From assembly GCF_014648435.1 (NCBI RefSeq), contig NZ_BMRC01000008.1:372001-436000 (forward strand): a stretch of DNA of 64,000 nt, written 5' to 3'. This document shows positions 44,301 to 51,443 of the stretch, piece by piece (position 1 is the stretch's first letter; each line of letters begins with the position of its first letter). The stretch is from Nonomuraea spiralis (lineage in GTDB: Bacteria > Actinomycetota > Actinomycetes > Streptosporangiales > Streptosporangiaceae). The notes beneath the pieces were generated by a model. That model searched no databases and had not been told where the DNA came from. It saw only the letters and a list, made by a program, of their open reading frames with translations. The translations under genes and the position numbers were made by a program.

Positions 44301-44461
44301 TCCTCGCCCCACAGGTCGTCGACCAGCCGGTCGGCCGAGACCGGATGCCCCTCGTGGACGAGCAGGTCGGCGAGCAGGGCCCGGACCTTTAGGCCTGGGA
44401 TCGTCACAGGCTCCCCCGCCTCGGTCCACACGGCCAGCGGACCAAGCACCCCAAAACGCAT
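41336..44461 (-). CDS. AfsR/SARP-like BTAD regulator with NB-ARC ATPase and TPR region
   Basis: A 1041-residue regulator. The order is OmpR-type winged helix (1-90, MRFGVLGPLAVWTEAG), bacterial transcriptional activator domain (about 95-240, LLADALALWRGPAYADFAD), NB-ARC ATPase (P-loop TGTGGVGKTRLALE near 320, VLLVLDNCEHV as Walker B, ATSREPLGVDGE), winged linker (WSWDLLSDEERVVLRRLAV), and a C-terminal TPR-rich region. The class couples ATP-dependent sensing to activation of nearby genes. It is divergent from a 14-helix MFS pump across 89 bases, the probable target. ATG chosen; a GTG three codons upstream is possible. Confidence 0.93.
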   Translation of the reverse strand: MRFGVLGPLAVWTEAGEPVTIPGLKVRALLADLLVHEGHPVSADRLVDDLWGEEPPGNPAGALQVRVSQLRKALEDAEPGGKNLVVSRAPGYLLRTDPGALDAARFAELLTRAEAADNPRARAGLLADALALWRGPAYADFADEEYTRSAIVRLEEQRLTALEQHAEARLDLGEHGLLVGELGDLVARHPLRERLRAVHMRALYRAGRQSDALAGFAELRERLAEDLGLDPGPELVALHQAILGQDPALSLPAERPTTNLPTPVSKLVGRDEALAELCSLVSAERLVTLTGTGGVGKTRLALEAARRLLDGFADGAWLVALDQATHSPAEAITAALDIREDPSGGAVHERLAAALRTRRVLLVLDNCEHVVEQVAEVAETLLAAAPHLTVLATSREPLGVDGEVLWSVPPLDLPTGTDLTEMARSDAVRLFVARAAASARGFALEAGNAQAVAQLCRRLDGIPLALELAATRVRALGVQGVVDRLDDRFRLLASGRRGAPARQQTLTAVIDWSWDLLSDEERVVLRRLAVHADGCTLESAEAVCAEPGLDVLDLLARLVDRSLVVVAEGTAGVRYRLLESVSEYCVGRLADAGELAAVRHAHLDHYLHLAVRAEPGLYGGDQRDRLLLLDAESANMRAALDTAIAEGAAETAARLVNALAWYWFLRGRLAEGRRSLAAALAVEGPDGPARHRAAAWHAGFALILGEQVAWEPLLERIADPGERARAELFVGMSVPDMVNGQELTRRALAACRAYGDTWGVAVALSRQARDAFTLRDGEALERDAEESARLFGELGDRWGMLQATEWLAGAAEMAGDHERASRLFAEGLRMAEDLGLWPEVAGRIAWLGWMALHGGSYDQAMELCGRAMKLAVGQGNKMGETMAEMGLGFAARRAGLLDLAETHLLHLLEGLPRDPAVEPPLHLPDLLIELGHVTERRGDPAAAMELHREALAAAVRIGDPRTAAAAVAGAASAAGPTERAAVLLGLAAAVREQIRTPATASEREEDERVTARVRDALGERAFLEAYARGGACKLDDALGLL

Positions 44462-44470
44462 GTCCGTCAC

Positions 44471-44488
44471 CTTATGCGGCGCCGTAAG
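44471..44488. promoter_or_regulatory. Inverted repeat between BTAD regulator and MFS pump
   Basis: CTTATGCGGCGCCGTAAG is a near-palindrome with CTTA/TAAG outer arms around the core CGGCGCCG. It lies in the 89-base divergent gap, adjacent to the regulator start. It resembles efflux-pump operators of TetR-like type; the binder is not known. Confidence 0.5.
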
Positions 44489-44550
44489 CGCACGAGAAGA
44501 ACACCTGAAGCGGGCTCCAGCACCGTGAAGACGACGGAAAGGGGAATGAC

Positions 44551-46029
44551 ATGACAACCAGCACCCTCGCGGGACGGCGGGAATGGACCGGCCTCGCGGT
44601 CCTGGCCTCGGTGGCCCTGCTGCTCTCCATCGACCTGAGCGTGCTCTACCTGGCGCTGCCGCACCTGAGCTCCGGTCTCGGGGCCTCCGCGCCGCAGCAA
44701 CTGTGGATCCTGGACATCTACTCGTTCATGCTGGCCGGGTTCCTCGTCACCATGGGGACGCTGGGCGACCGGATCGGACGCCGCAGGCTGCTGCTGATCG
44801 GCGCCGTGGCCTTCGCCGCCGCCTCGGTGGCCGCCGCGTACTCGGTGAACGCGGAGATGCTCATCGTGGCGCGGGCGCTGCTCGGGATCTCCGGGGCCAC
44901 GCTGCTGCCGTCGTCGCTGGCGCTGATCCGTACGATGTTCACCGACGGCCGCCAGATGGGGACCGCGATCGGCCTCTGGTACGGCTGCTTCATGCTCGGC
45001 ATGGCGGTCGGGCCGCTGGTGGGCGGGCTGCTGCTGGAGCACTTCTGGTGGGGGTCGGCGTTCCTCATGGGGGTGCCGTTCATGGCGGCGGTGCTGGTCG
45101 CCGGACGCCTGCTGCTCCCCGAGTACCGCGACCCGAACGCCGGCCGCCTCGACCCGGCCAGCGTGACCCTGTCACTGGCGACCATCCTGCCGGCCATCTA
45201 CGGGCTCAAGGAGGTCGCGCGCGGCGGGTGGCAGCTCGTTCCCGTGGCGGCGATCGTCGCCGGCGCCGTCTTCGGCGTGGTGTTCGTCCGGCGGCAGCGC
45301 GGGCTCGCCAATCCGCTGCTGGACCTGCGGCTGTTCGGCAACCGGGCGTTCGCGGCGACGCTGGGGATCATGTCGCTCGGCGGGATCGTCATGGCCGGGA
45401 CCACCCTCATGACCACCCAGTACCTGCAGACCGTGGAGTCGTTGTCACCGCTGCGCGCCGGGTTGTGGCTGGTGCCGCAGAACCTGGCCATGATCGTGGC
45501 CCTGACGGTCGCGCCGCGGCTGGCCGCCCGGATCGGCACCGCGTACGTGATGGCCGCCGGGCTGGGGCTGGGCGCGGTCGGGCTGTTCCTGCACACCCTG
45601 GTCCCGAGCGTCGGCGGTACCGGGCTGGTCGTCACCGGGCTGGTCCTGGCCTCGGCGGGCATCGCGCTGCCGATGGGCGCGGGCAACAGCGTGATCATGA
45701 CGGCCGCGCCCGCCGAGAAGGCCGGATCGGCGGCGTCGCTGACCGAGACCAGCGGCGAGTTCGGGGTGGCGCTGGGGGTGGCCGTGCTCGGCAGCCTCGG
45801 GACGGCCGTCTACCGCGACCGGCTTCCCGAGCACCTGCCGGTCGAGGCGGTCAGGGAGAGCATCAGCGCGGCGGTGACCGCCGCCAAGGACCTGCCCGAC
45901 CTGCTGGAGCTGGCCAGGGCCGCGTTCACGGCCGGGTTGAACACGGTGGGGGCCGTGAGCGCGGTGGTCTTCGCGGGCCTGGCCCTGTTCGCCCTCCTCA
46001 CCCTCCGCGGCCACCGCCCCACCTCTTGA
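44551..46029 (+). CDS. DHA2-family (EmrB/QacA-type) drug exporter
   Basis: A 492-residue, 14-helix proton-coupled exporter. It has the N-terminal LLLSIDLSVLYLALPHLS, motif A GTLGDRIGRRRLLLIGA, motif C-like GMAVGPLVGGLLLEHFWW, and the IMTAAPAEKAGSAASLTETSGEFGVALGVA block of this subfamily. It probably exports a cationic or lipophilic compound. The regulator upstream is divergent. AAAGGGG precedes the ATG. The 122 bases after it contain no gene. Confidence 0.92.
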   Translation: MTTSTLAGRREWTGLAVLASVALLLSIDLSVLYLALPHLSSGLGASAPQQLWILDIYSFMLAGFLVTMGTLGDRIGRRRLLLIGAVAFAAASVAAAYSVNAEMLIVARALLGISGATLLPSSLALIRTMFTDGRQMGTAIGLWYGCFMLGMAVGPLVGGLLLEHFWWGSAFLMGVPFMAAVLVAGRLLLPEYRDPNAGRLDPASVTLSLATILPAIYGLKEVARGGWQLVPVAAIVAGAVFGVVFVRRQRGLANPLLDLRLFGNRAFAATLGIMSLGGIVMAGTTLMTTQYLQTVESLSPLRAGLWLVPQNLAMIVALTVAPRLAARIGTAYVMAAGLGLGAVGLFLHTLVPSVGGTGLVVTGLVLASAGIALPMGAGNSVIMTAAPAEKAGSAASLTETSGEFGVALGVAVLGSLGTAVYRDRLPEHLPVEAVRESISAAVTAAKDLPDLLELARAAFTAGLNTVGAVSAVVFAGLALFALLTLRGHRPTS

Positions 46030-46151
46030 CGCCCCCTCCACACCCGCTCCAGGCCCACTGCCCCGCCTCGACCGCCGGCCCGCCCGGCGGTCTTCCGCGT
46101 CCTCCCCCAGCGGGACTGAACGCGGAACCAGGGCAGGCGGTGGGAACGGCG

Positions 46152-46505
46152 TCAGGCGGACGGGGGCGCCTTGCGTGCCGAACCTCGGTAGCCGGTGGCG
46201 TCGTAGCGCCGTTCGTTGTCGGCCAGCTTGTCCGTGGCCGCCGCCACCAGGTCCACCCCCAGGACGTCGGCCAGCCGGACCAGGTACAACGTCACGTCAC
46301 CCAGCTCGGCACGGATGCGGGCCAGCGTGTCGGCGTCCGGGCTCGCCGACTCCTCGGCCGTCAGCCACTGGAACTCCGCCACCAGTTCCCCCGCCTCCCC
46401 CGCCAGCGCCATCGCCAGGTTCTTCGGCGTGTGAAACCTCTCCCAGTCACGTTCCCGCGCGAACTCCCGCAGCCGTACGGCCAGCGACTCCAGCTCCTCG
46501 TTCAC
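46152..46505 (-). CDS. MazG-like nucleotide pyrophosphohydrolase
   Basis: A 117-residue all-helical protein of the MazG/RS21-C6 (dCTPase-like) type. The metal motif GEAGELVAEFQWL and the second RAELGDVTLYLVRLADVLGVD are intact, as is the N-terminal FARERDWERFHTPKNLAMAL. It hydrolyses (d)NTPs to monophosphates, a house-cleaning role. It starts at GTG 46505, divergent from the FAD oxidase. Confidence 0.9.
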   Translation of the reverse strand: MNEELESLAVRLREFARERDWERFHTPKNLAMALAGEAGELVAEFQWLTAEESASPDADTLARIRAELGDVTLYLVRLADVLGVDLVAAATDKLADNERRYDATGYRGSARKAPPSA

Positions 46506-46561
46506 GCCACCCGACCCTAACGGCCACGCCCGGTCCCCTCCCACAGGCGAGGCCGCCCGAT

Positions 46562-46580
46562 TCATCACGACGCGTGATGA
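46562..46580. promoter_or_regulatory. Inverted repeat overlapping the start of the FAD oxidase gene
   Basis: TCATCACG-ACG-CGTGATGA is a perfect 8-base inverted repeat whose right arm includes the ATG at 46577. It lies in the 71-base gap between divergent genes. It could be an operator or an mRNA hairpin hiding the start codon. Confidence 0.5.
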
Positions 46581-47866
46581 CAGTCCGGACGAACCCCGTC
46601 TGGTTCCCCGCCCGTTTCCGCGATCGACTGGCCGCCGTGATCTCCCACCTCAACGTCCCGGACGAACCCGGGTACGACGACGAGACGGCCCGCTTCAACA
46701 CCATCGCCGCCTCGGCCCGCCCCGCCGTGGTCGTCGGCGTACGGGACGTGTCCGGCGTACGGAAGGCGATCGCGCACGCGCGGTCGGCCGGGCTGCGCGT
46801 GGCGGTCCAGGCGACCGGCCACGGCCTGTCCGCGCCCACCGACGGCGCCCTGCTGATCAACACCCGCAGGATGACCGGGCTCTCCGTCGACCCCGCCGCC
46901 CGGGTCGCCCGCGTCGAGGCCGGGGTGCGCTGGAGCCAGGTCGTGGACGCCGCCGCCGAGCACGGCCTCGCCCCGCCGAACGGCTCATCTCCCCTGGTCG
47001 GCGCGGTCGGCTACACGCTGGGCGGAGGGCTGCCCGTGCTCGGCCGCACACTCGGCTGGGCCGCCGACCGGGTCAGATCCCTGGACCTGGTCACGGCCGA
47101 CGGCACCCTGCGCACAGTGACGCCGTACGAGAACCAGGACCTCTTCTGGGCCCTGCGCGGCGGCCGGCCGGGCGTCGGCGTGGTGACCGCGATGGAGCTG
47201 GACCTGGCCGCGATCCCCCGCTTCCACGGCGGCCTGCTGCGCTTCCCCGCCGAACGCGCGTCCGAGGTGCTGGCGAGCTGGCTCGGCTGGAGCCGCGACC
47301 TGCCCGACACGACGAGCACGTCCATCGCCCTCCTACGCCTCCCCGACTCCCACGTCACCGCCATCCGCATCGCCCACGTGGCGTCCCCCGCCCCGGACGA
47401 CCTGATCGCCCCGCTGCGCGCCCTGGGCCCGATCGGCGACACCGTCAGGGACCGCCCCTACACCGAGATCGCCGCCGTCCACGAGGACCCCACGGAACCC
47501 GCCGCCTACCGCGAGCTCTCCCTGATGCTCCACACCGTCGGCGCCGACCTGTTCGACCACGCCGACCCGGACCACGCGATGGTCGAGATCCGCCGCCTGG
47601 GCGGCGCCTTGGCCGCTCCCCCGGACGTCCCGAACGCGATCGACCACCGGGCGGCCGCCTACAGCCTGTCCACGATCGCCATGGCCGGCACGAACCCGAA
47701 ACCACCCCTGGACCTCGCCGACCCGTCCAGCACGGGCCTCCGTTTCCGCAACTTCCTGGCCGGCCCGGAAGCCCCGGCCCAGGCCGCCCAGGCGTACACC
47801 CCGGCCACCTGGCACAGACTCACCACCCTGAAGACCACCCACGACCCCCACAACCTGTTCCTGTGA
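46577..47866 (+). CDS. FAD-binding (BBE/VAO-type) oxidoreductase
   Basis: A 429-residue flavoprotein. The PP-loop FAD domain shows VVVGVRDVSGVRKAIAHAR, the His-containing ATGHGLSAPTDGALLINTRRM (His for covalent FAD) and NGSSPLVGAVGYTLGGGLPVLGRTLGWAADRV. The Cys that forms the second covalent link in BBE-like enzymes is absent (GSSP). The C-terminal YxPATWHRLTTLKTTHDPHNLFL is the usual end. Often found as secondary-metabolite or sugar oxidases; substrate unknown. ATG at 46577 is preferred to the GTG one codon earlier. Confidence 0.9.
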   Translation: MTVRTNPVWFPARFRDRLAAVISHLNVPDEPGYDDETARFNTIAASARPAVVVGVRDVSGVRKAIAHARSAGLRVAVQATGHGLSAPTDGALLINTRRMTGLSVDPAARVARVEAGVRWSQVVDAAAEHGLAPPNGSSPLVGAVGYTLGGGLPVLGRTLGWAADRVRSLDLVTADGTLRTVTPYENQDLFWALRGGRPGVGVVTAMELDLAAIPRFHGGLLRFPAERASEVLASWLGWSRDLPDTTSTSIALLRLPDSHVTAIRIAHVASPAPDDLIAPLRALGPIGDTVRDRPYTEIAAVHEDPTEPAAYRELSLMLHTVGADLFDHADPDHAMVEIRRLGGALAAPPDVPNAIDHRAAAYSLSTIAMAGTNPKPPLDLADPSSTGLRFRNFLAGPEAPAQAAQAYTPATWHRLTTLKTTHDPHNLFL

Positions 47867-47966
47867 CTGGAACGCCCTCTAGCAGTCCGGTTTAACGCCC
47901 TCCCACGCACAAGTCGTACGCCAGAAGCCGTGAAATGGGTATGGTGATCCCGACAAGGGAGACGCC

Positions 47967-49196
47967 GTGCTTCTCAACTTCCGGTTGGCCAACGTCCTGT
48001 CCTTCCGCGACGACCAGCGCCTCTCGCTGATCGCGACGGAGCTGAACGACGGCACCGCCCGCCCCATCCCGGTCCGGGAGGGAGGGCGGCCCGTGTCCGT
48101 GGTCCCGATCCTGGGCATCTACGGCGCCAACGCCTCGGGAAAGACGAACACGCTCGCCGGCCTGCGGCTGATGCGTCAAGCCGTGCTGCACTCGGTGGCG
48201 TGGATCAGCCAGGAGAAGCCGATCCGCCGGATCCCCTTCGCGCTCGACCCGACCTGTGCGGACGACGACTCCTTCTTCGAGGTCGATCTCGAACTGGCCG
48301 GTGTCCGCTATACCTACGGCTTCGAGCTGGACGACGAACGCGTCCAGGCGGAGTGGCTGCACGCCTATCCCAAGGGCAGACGGCAGATCTGGTTCGACCG
48401 CGACGGGGACGACATCCGCTTCGCCGGGGAGGGGCTGCGGGGCGAGAAGCAGGACCTGGCGCGCAAGACCCGCCCCGACTCCCTCTTCCTCACCGTGGCC
48501 GCGGAGTGGAACAACGAGCAACTGCTGCCCGTGTTCGAGTGGTTCCGCGACAATCTGTGGCTGATCAGCCCAGAACAGGACCTGCCACAGCGCCAGGAGT
48601 TCACCAAGGCCAGGGCACTCGACGACGAGCGCTTCAGGGATCAGGTCGGCCGCCTCCTGACCCGCGCCGACCTGGGCATCGTCGGCTTCGACGAGGACGC
48701 GCTCGAACGGGGTGACGTACGCCTGCTCCACCGTGCCGGCGATCACACGGTCTCGCTGGACTTCACGCACGAATCGATGGGTACGCGCGCCTGGTTCGCG
48801 ATGCTGGGGCCGCTGCTGGAAGCGTTCAAGCGGGGCACCACCGTCCTCGTGGACGAGCTGGACGCGAGCCTGCACCCCACGCTGGCGGCCGAGGTGATCA
48901 GGATGTTCGAGGATCCCGAGGTCAACGCGCACGGCGCGCAGATGGTGTTCACGACGCACGACGCGTCGTTGTTGCGCCCGCTCGCGGGTGGCGAACGGAT
49001 CCTGGACCGCGACGTGGTCTGGATGGCGGAGAAGGACGCTCGGGGCGCGACAGAGCTGTATCCGCTGTCGAGCCTGCGTCCACCGCCCCGCCCGAACGAG
49101 AACCTCGAACGCGGCTGGCTGCTCGGCCGTTTCGGCGGCGTACCGCGAGTCGCTCCCGGGGAACTGGCACGCGAGGCGGGAGAGGCCCTCGCATGA
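47967..49196 (+). CDS. AAA-family ATPase, AbiLi/OLD-like, partner of RloB
   Basis: A 409-residue ABC/SMC-type ATPase of the AAA_15/AAA_21 group. It has the N-terminal LLNFRLANVLSFRDDQ strand, Walker A G53-ANASGKT, an inserted beta-rich region (FEVDLELAGVRYTYGFELDDERV), signature-like THESMGTRAWFAMLGPLLEAF, Walker B TVLVD296-E297 followed by LDASLHP, and a switch His in MVFTTHDASLL. There is no TOPRIM domain on the same chain, unlike OLD nucleases. It starts at GTG with AAGGGAGA upstream. It overlaps the RloB gene by 4 bases. Such pairs are known as AbiL abortive-infection systems and as RloAB near restriction loci. Confidence 0.88.
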   Translation: MLLNFRLANVLSFRDDQRLSLIATELNDGTARPIPVREGGRPVSVVPILGIYGANASGKTNTLAGLRLMRQAVLHSVAWISQEKPIRRIPFALDPTCADDDSFFEVDLELAGVRYTYGFELDDERVQAEWLHAYPKGRRQIWFDRDGDDIRFAGEGLRGEKQDLARKTRPDSLFLTVAAEWNNEQLLPVFEWFRDNLWLISPEQDLPQRQEFTKARALDDERFRDQVGRLLTRADLGIVGFDEDALERGDVRLLHRAGDHTVSLDFTHESMGTRAWFAMLGPLLEAFKRGTTVLVDELDASLHPTLAAEVIRMFEDPEVNAHGAQMVFTTHDASLLRPLAGGERILDRDVVWMAEKDARGATELYPLSSLRPPPRPNENLERGWLLGRFGGVPRVAPGELAREAGEALA

Positions 49197-49906
49197 GCCC
49201 CGAGAAGATCAGGAAGAAGCGGCAACGCGGCTCCAGCCTGACGGCCCAACCTCCGCCTCGCGCCGCCAATCGCATCTTCTACGCCGTCGCCGAGGGCGCG
49301 GTGACCGAGTACGACTACCTCACGATGCTGCAGAACACGTTCTCCAGGCTGTGTTCGTTCCGCATCGACATGCCGCGCTACCGGCCCGACGACATGAAAC
49401 CGTGGAAGGTCGCCCAGCGCGCGCTGACCGTGGCCGAGGAAGACGCCCATCGGCCGGACAACGAACAGTACGCAGAGATCTGGACGCTCTTCGATCGCGA
49501 CCAGCACGGCGACCTCGACGATGCCCTGAACGCGCTCAAGGGACACTCCAAGATCAGGGTCTCCCTCTCCCACCCGTCCTTCGACTTCTGGCTCTACCTG
49601 CACTACGGCCTCTACGACCAGCCCCAGGACGGCTGGAACCACCAGGTCCACCAAATGTTGTCGCAGCGGCCGGGCTTCGCGGGTTTCGGCTCAAGGGACA
49701 AGAGGATCAGCAAGTCGCGTGCCGACGAGCTCCTGCCGCGCCTCAAGACCGCCTACGACAACGCGCGAAGCCTGGACAAACGCTGCGCGACCGGCAAGTG
49801 CGCTCATCCGCGCGGCACGAATCCACAGTGCGGTCCCCTTGATCAGGACCCGTCCAGCGGCATGTGGCGTCTCCTGGACAGTCTCGGCATCCTTCCGTTC
49901 CTCTGA
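49193..49906 (+). CDS. RloB-family protein (AbiLii-like, TOPRIM-type)
   Basis: A 237-residue RloB-like protein. An Arg/Lys-rich N-terminus is followed by FYAVAEGAVTEYDYL with Glu34 and Glu39, then the acidic TLFD101-RD103-QHGD typical of RloB/TOPRIM-like sites, then LSHPSFDFWLYLHY and a C-terminal helix with YDNARSL. Cys residues at the end (RCATGKCAHP, NPQCG) are not obviously paired. It is the probable effector, perhaps a nuclease, kept in check or activated by the coupled ATPase. No other defence gene flanks the pair. Confidence 0.85.
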   Translation: MSPEKIRKKRQRGSSLTAQPPPRAANRIFYAVAEGAVTEYDYLTMLQNTFSRLCSFRIDMPRYRPDDMKPWKVAQRALTVAEEDAHRPDNEQYAEIWTLFDRDQHGDLDDALNALKGHSKIRVSLSHPSFDFWLYLHYGLYDQPQDGWNHQVHQMLSQRPGFAGFGSRDKRISKSRADELLPRLKTAYDNARSLDKRCATGKCAHPRGTNPQCGPLDQDPSSGMWRLLDSLGILPFL

Positions 49907-50280
49907 CTCGGGACACCGAGGGCGGGTGCACGTCCTGCCTCGACGCCGCCGGGCTTGATGCCCTCGTGACGGCACAGGTCCGCGTGCTGTTCGCGGCGCG
50001 GGCGCCTGTCACGCCGGAGGTAGGGCGCTTGATCTCGCGGGATCGAAGACCTCGCGGGCCGGGTCATCAACTGGAGGAGCGAGGCTATCGACCTCAGGTG
50101 GTCATCGCAGGCAGGGTGGGCCTAGAAGGCCCACGCTCTCGCAGGCCGAGGGTGGGTGGCCATGGCGCCGCAGGCGCCGGGGTGAACGGCGGCTGAGCCC
50201 GGAGGGCGAAGGCCGTTGGGCCGCAGGGTGATGAGCGTCTGGCCGGGGGGCGGAGGCCGTCAGGGCTGTGAGAAGCCTCG
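49907..50280. other. Intergenic region with hairpins, no gene recognised
   Basis: 374 bases without a supported gene. The G+C and codon-like periodicity of 49930-50110 suggest a decayed coding remnant (frames read as LISRDRRPRG-like fragments), but no start or family is visible. A perfect 7-base hairpin GTGGGCC/GGCCCAC lies at 50116-50134 and GGCGCC/GGCGCC at 50164-50178, likely terminating the ATPase-RloB operon and the convergent LacI gene. Confidence 0.5.
50116..50134. terminator. Hairpin terminator between rloB-like and lacI-like genes
   Basis: GTGGGCC-TAGAA-GGCCCAC is a perfect 7-base stem with a 5-base loop, 210 bases after the RloB stop and 147 bases past the LacI stop in the other direction. 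No U-tract. Confidence 0.5.
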
Positions 50281-51291
50281 TCACTCCACGGGTGCCGTGC
50301 TTTCCCGCACGATCAATTCCGTGGCCAGTTCCACCCGTTTCGTCTCCGGCACCTCGCCCTTCCCCATCCCCAGCACCGTACGGGTGGCCAGCGCCGCCAT
50401 CTCCTGCAACGGCTGTCGTACGGTCGTCAACGGCGGCCAGGCCGACTTGGACAGCGGCAGGTCGTCGAACCCCACGACGCTCAGATCCTCGGGCACGCGC
50501 AACCCCCGCTGCCGGGCGGCCTCGAACACGCCGAACGCCATCAGGTCGCACCCGGCGAAGATGGCCGTGGGCGGTTCGTCCAGCGACAGGAGTTCGTGTC
50601 CCTGGTCGTGGCCGGAGTCGACGAGGAAGGTGCCCCGCCGGACCAGTTCGGGGGCCAGGGGCACGCCGGCCGTCTCCAGGGCGGCGCGGTAACCGTCCAC
50701 GCGGGCCTGGCTGCACAACATGTCGGCGGGGCCGCTGATCACGCCGATGCGGCGGTGGCCGAGTTCGAGCAGGTGGCGGGTGGCGGCGAGGCCGCCGTTC
50801 CAGTTGGTGGCGCCGACCGAGACGACGCCGGGCGCCGGCTCGCCCTCCGGGTCGACCACCACGAACGGCAGCGACCGCGCGCTGAGCTGCGCCTGTACGC
50901 CGGTGGACAGGCGCGAGGCGACGATGACGACGCCGTCCGTACGGCGGGCGGCCAGCCGTTCGAGCCAGTCGCGCCCCGGACCGGCGTGGGTGTGGAGCAC
51001 CGAGATGACGACGCTGGCCCCGGCCTCGTGGGCCGCGCTCTCCGCGCCGCGCACGATCTCCATGGCCCACGGCGACTCGATCTCGGCGAACACCAGGTCG
51101 ACCAGCCCGGCGGGGGTGTCGTCCTGGCTGACGCGCCGCTGGTAGCCGTGCTCCTGGAGCAGCCGTTCGACCTTGTGACGGGTCGCCGGCGCCACCTCGG
51201 GCCGGCCGTTGATGACCTTGGAGACCGTCGGGATGGAGACCCCGGCCTCTTCTGCGATCACTGCGATCGTCACGCGCCTCTTAGCTGACAC
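50281..51291 (-). CDS. LacI-family repressor of the second sugar operon
   Basis: A 336-residue regulator starting at GTG. The DNA-binding headpiece is TIAVIAEEAGVSIPTVSKVINGRPEVAPATR, followed by the sugar-sensing domain (LVDLVFAEIESPWAMEIVRGAE) and the end ATELIVREST. It is divergent from the sugar ABC operon, and a perfect palindrome lies just upstream of its own start. The headpiece differs from the LacI at 18123, so the two systems should recognise different operators, as the sequences also show. Confidence 0.92.
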   Translation of the reverse strand: MSAKRRVTIAVIAEEAGVSIPTVSKVINGRPEVAPATRHKVERLLQEHGYQRRVSQDDTPAGLVDLVFAEIESPWAMEIVRGAESAAHEAGASVVISVLHTHAGPGRDWLERLAARRTDGVVIVASRLSTGVQAQLSARSLPFVVVDPEGEPAPGVVSVGATNWNGGLAATRHLLELGHRRIGVISGPADMLCSQARVDGYRAALETAGVPLAPELVRRGTFLVDSGHDQGHELLSLDEPPTAIFAGCDLMAFGVFEAARQRGLRVPEDLSVVGFDDLPLSKSAWPPLTTVRQPLQEMAALATRTVLGMGKGEVPETKRVELATELIVRESTAPVE

Positions 51292-51304
51292 GTTCGGGAG
51301 TGTA

Positions 51305-51319
51305 TCCGAAACTTTCGGA
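51305..51319. promoter_or_regulatory. LacI operator, first copy
   Basis: TCCGAAACTTTCGGA is a perfect 7-1-7 palindrome 14 bases before the LacI start. A second copy of its core, GAAACTTTC, lies at 51403-51411. Confidence 0.8.
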
Positions 51320-51402
51320 ACGGCACCGCTCCCACGACAGCTATTGACGCCTTGCGCAGCACATACCTATGCTCCGACCAACGAAATTATCGGGGGGACT
51401 AC

Positions 51403-51411
51403 GAAACTTTC
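51403..51411. promoter_or_regulatory. LacI operator, second copy near the binding-protein gene
   Basis: CGAAACTTTCAT repeats the core of the palindrome at 51305, 95 bases away (centre 51312 to 51407) and 33 bases before the transporter gene. Two sites about nine helical turns apart would permit looping. Confidence 0.65.
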
Positions 51412-51443
51412 ATACCGCTCGTGCCCGATGAAGGGACCCCTGA

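Noticed and set aside
41336..46029. Edge of a secondary-metabolite cluster because of the SARP-like regulator and exporter
   Set aside because: No polyketide, peptide-synthetase, terpene or ribosomal-peptide genes are nearby; regulator plus exporter alone is not a cluster.
49930..50110. Possible small gene after the RloB-like gene
   Set aside because: No start with a ribosome site, no family, and the frame breaks; kept only as intergenic sequence.
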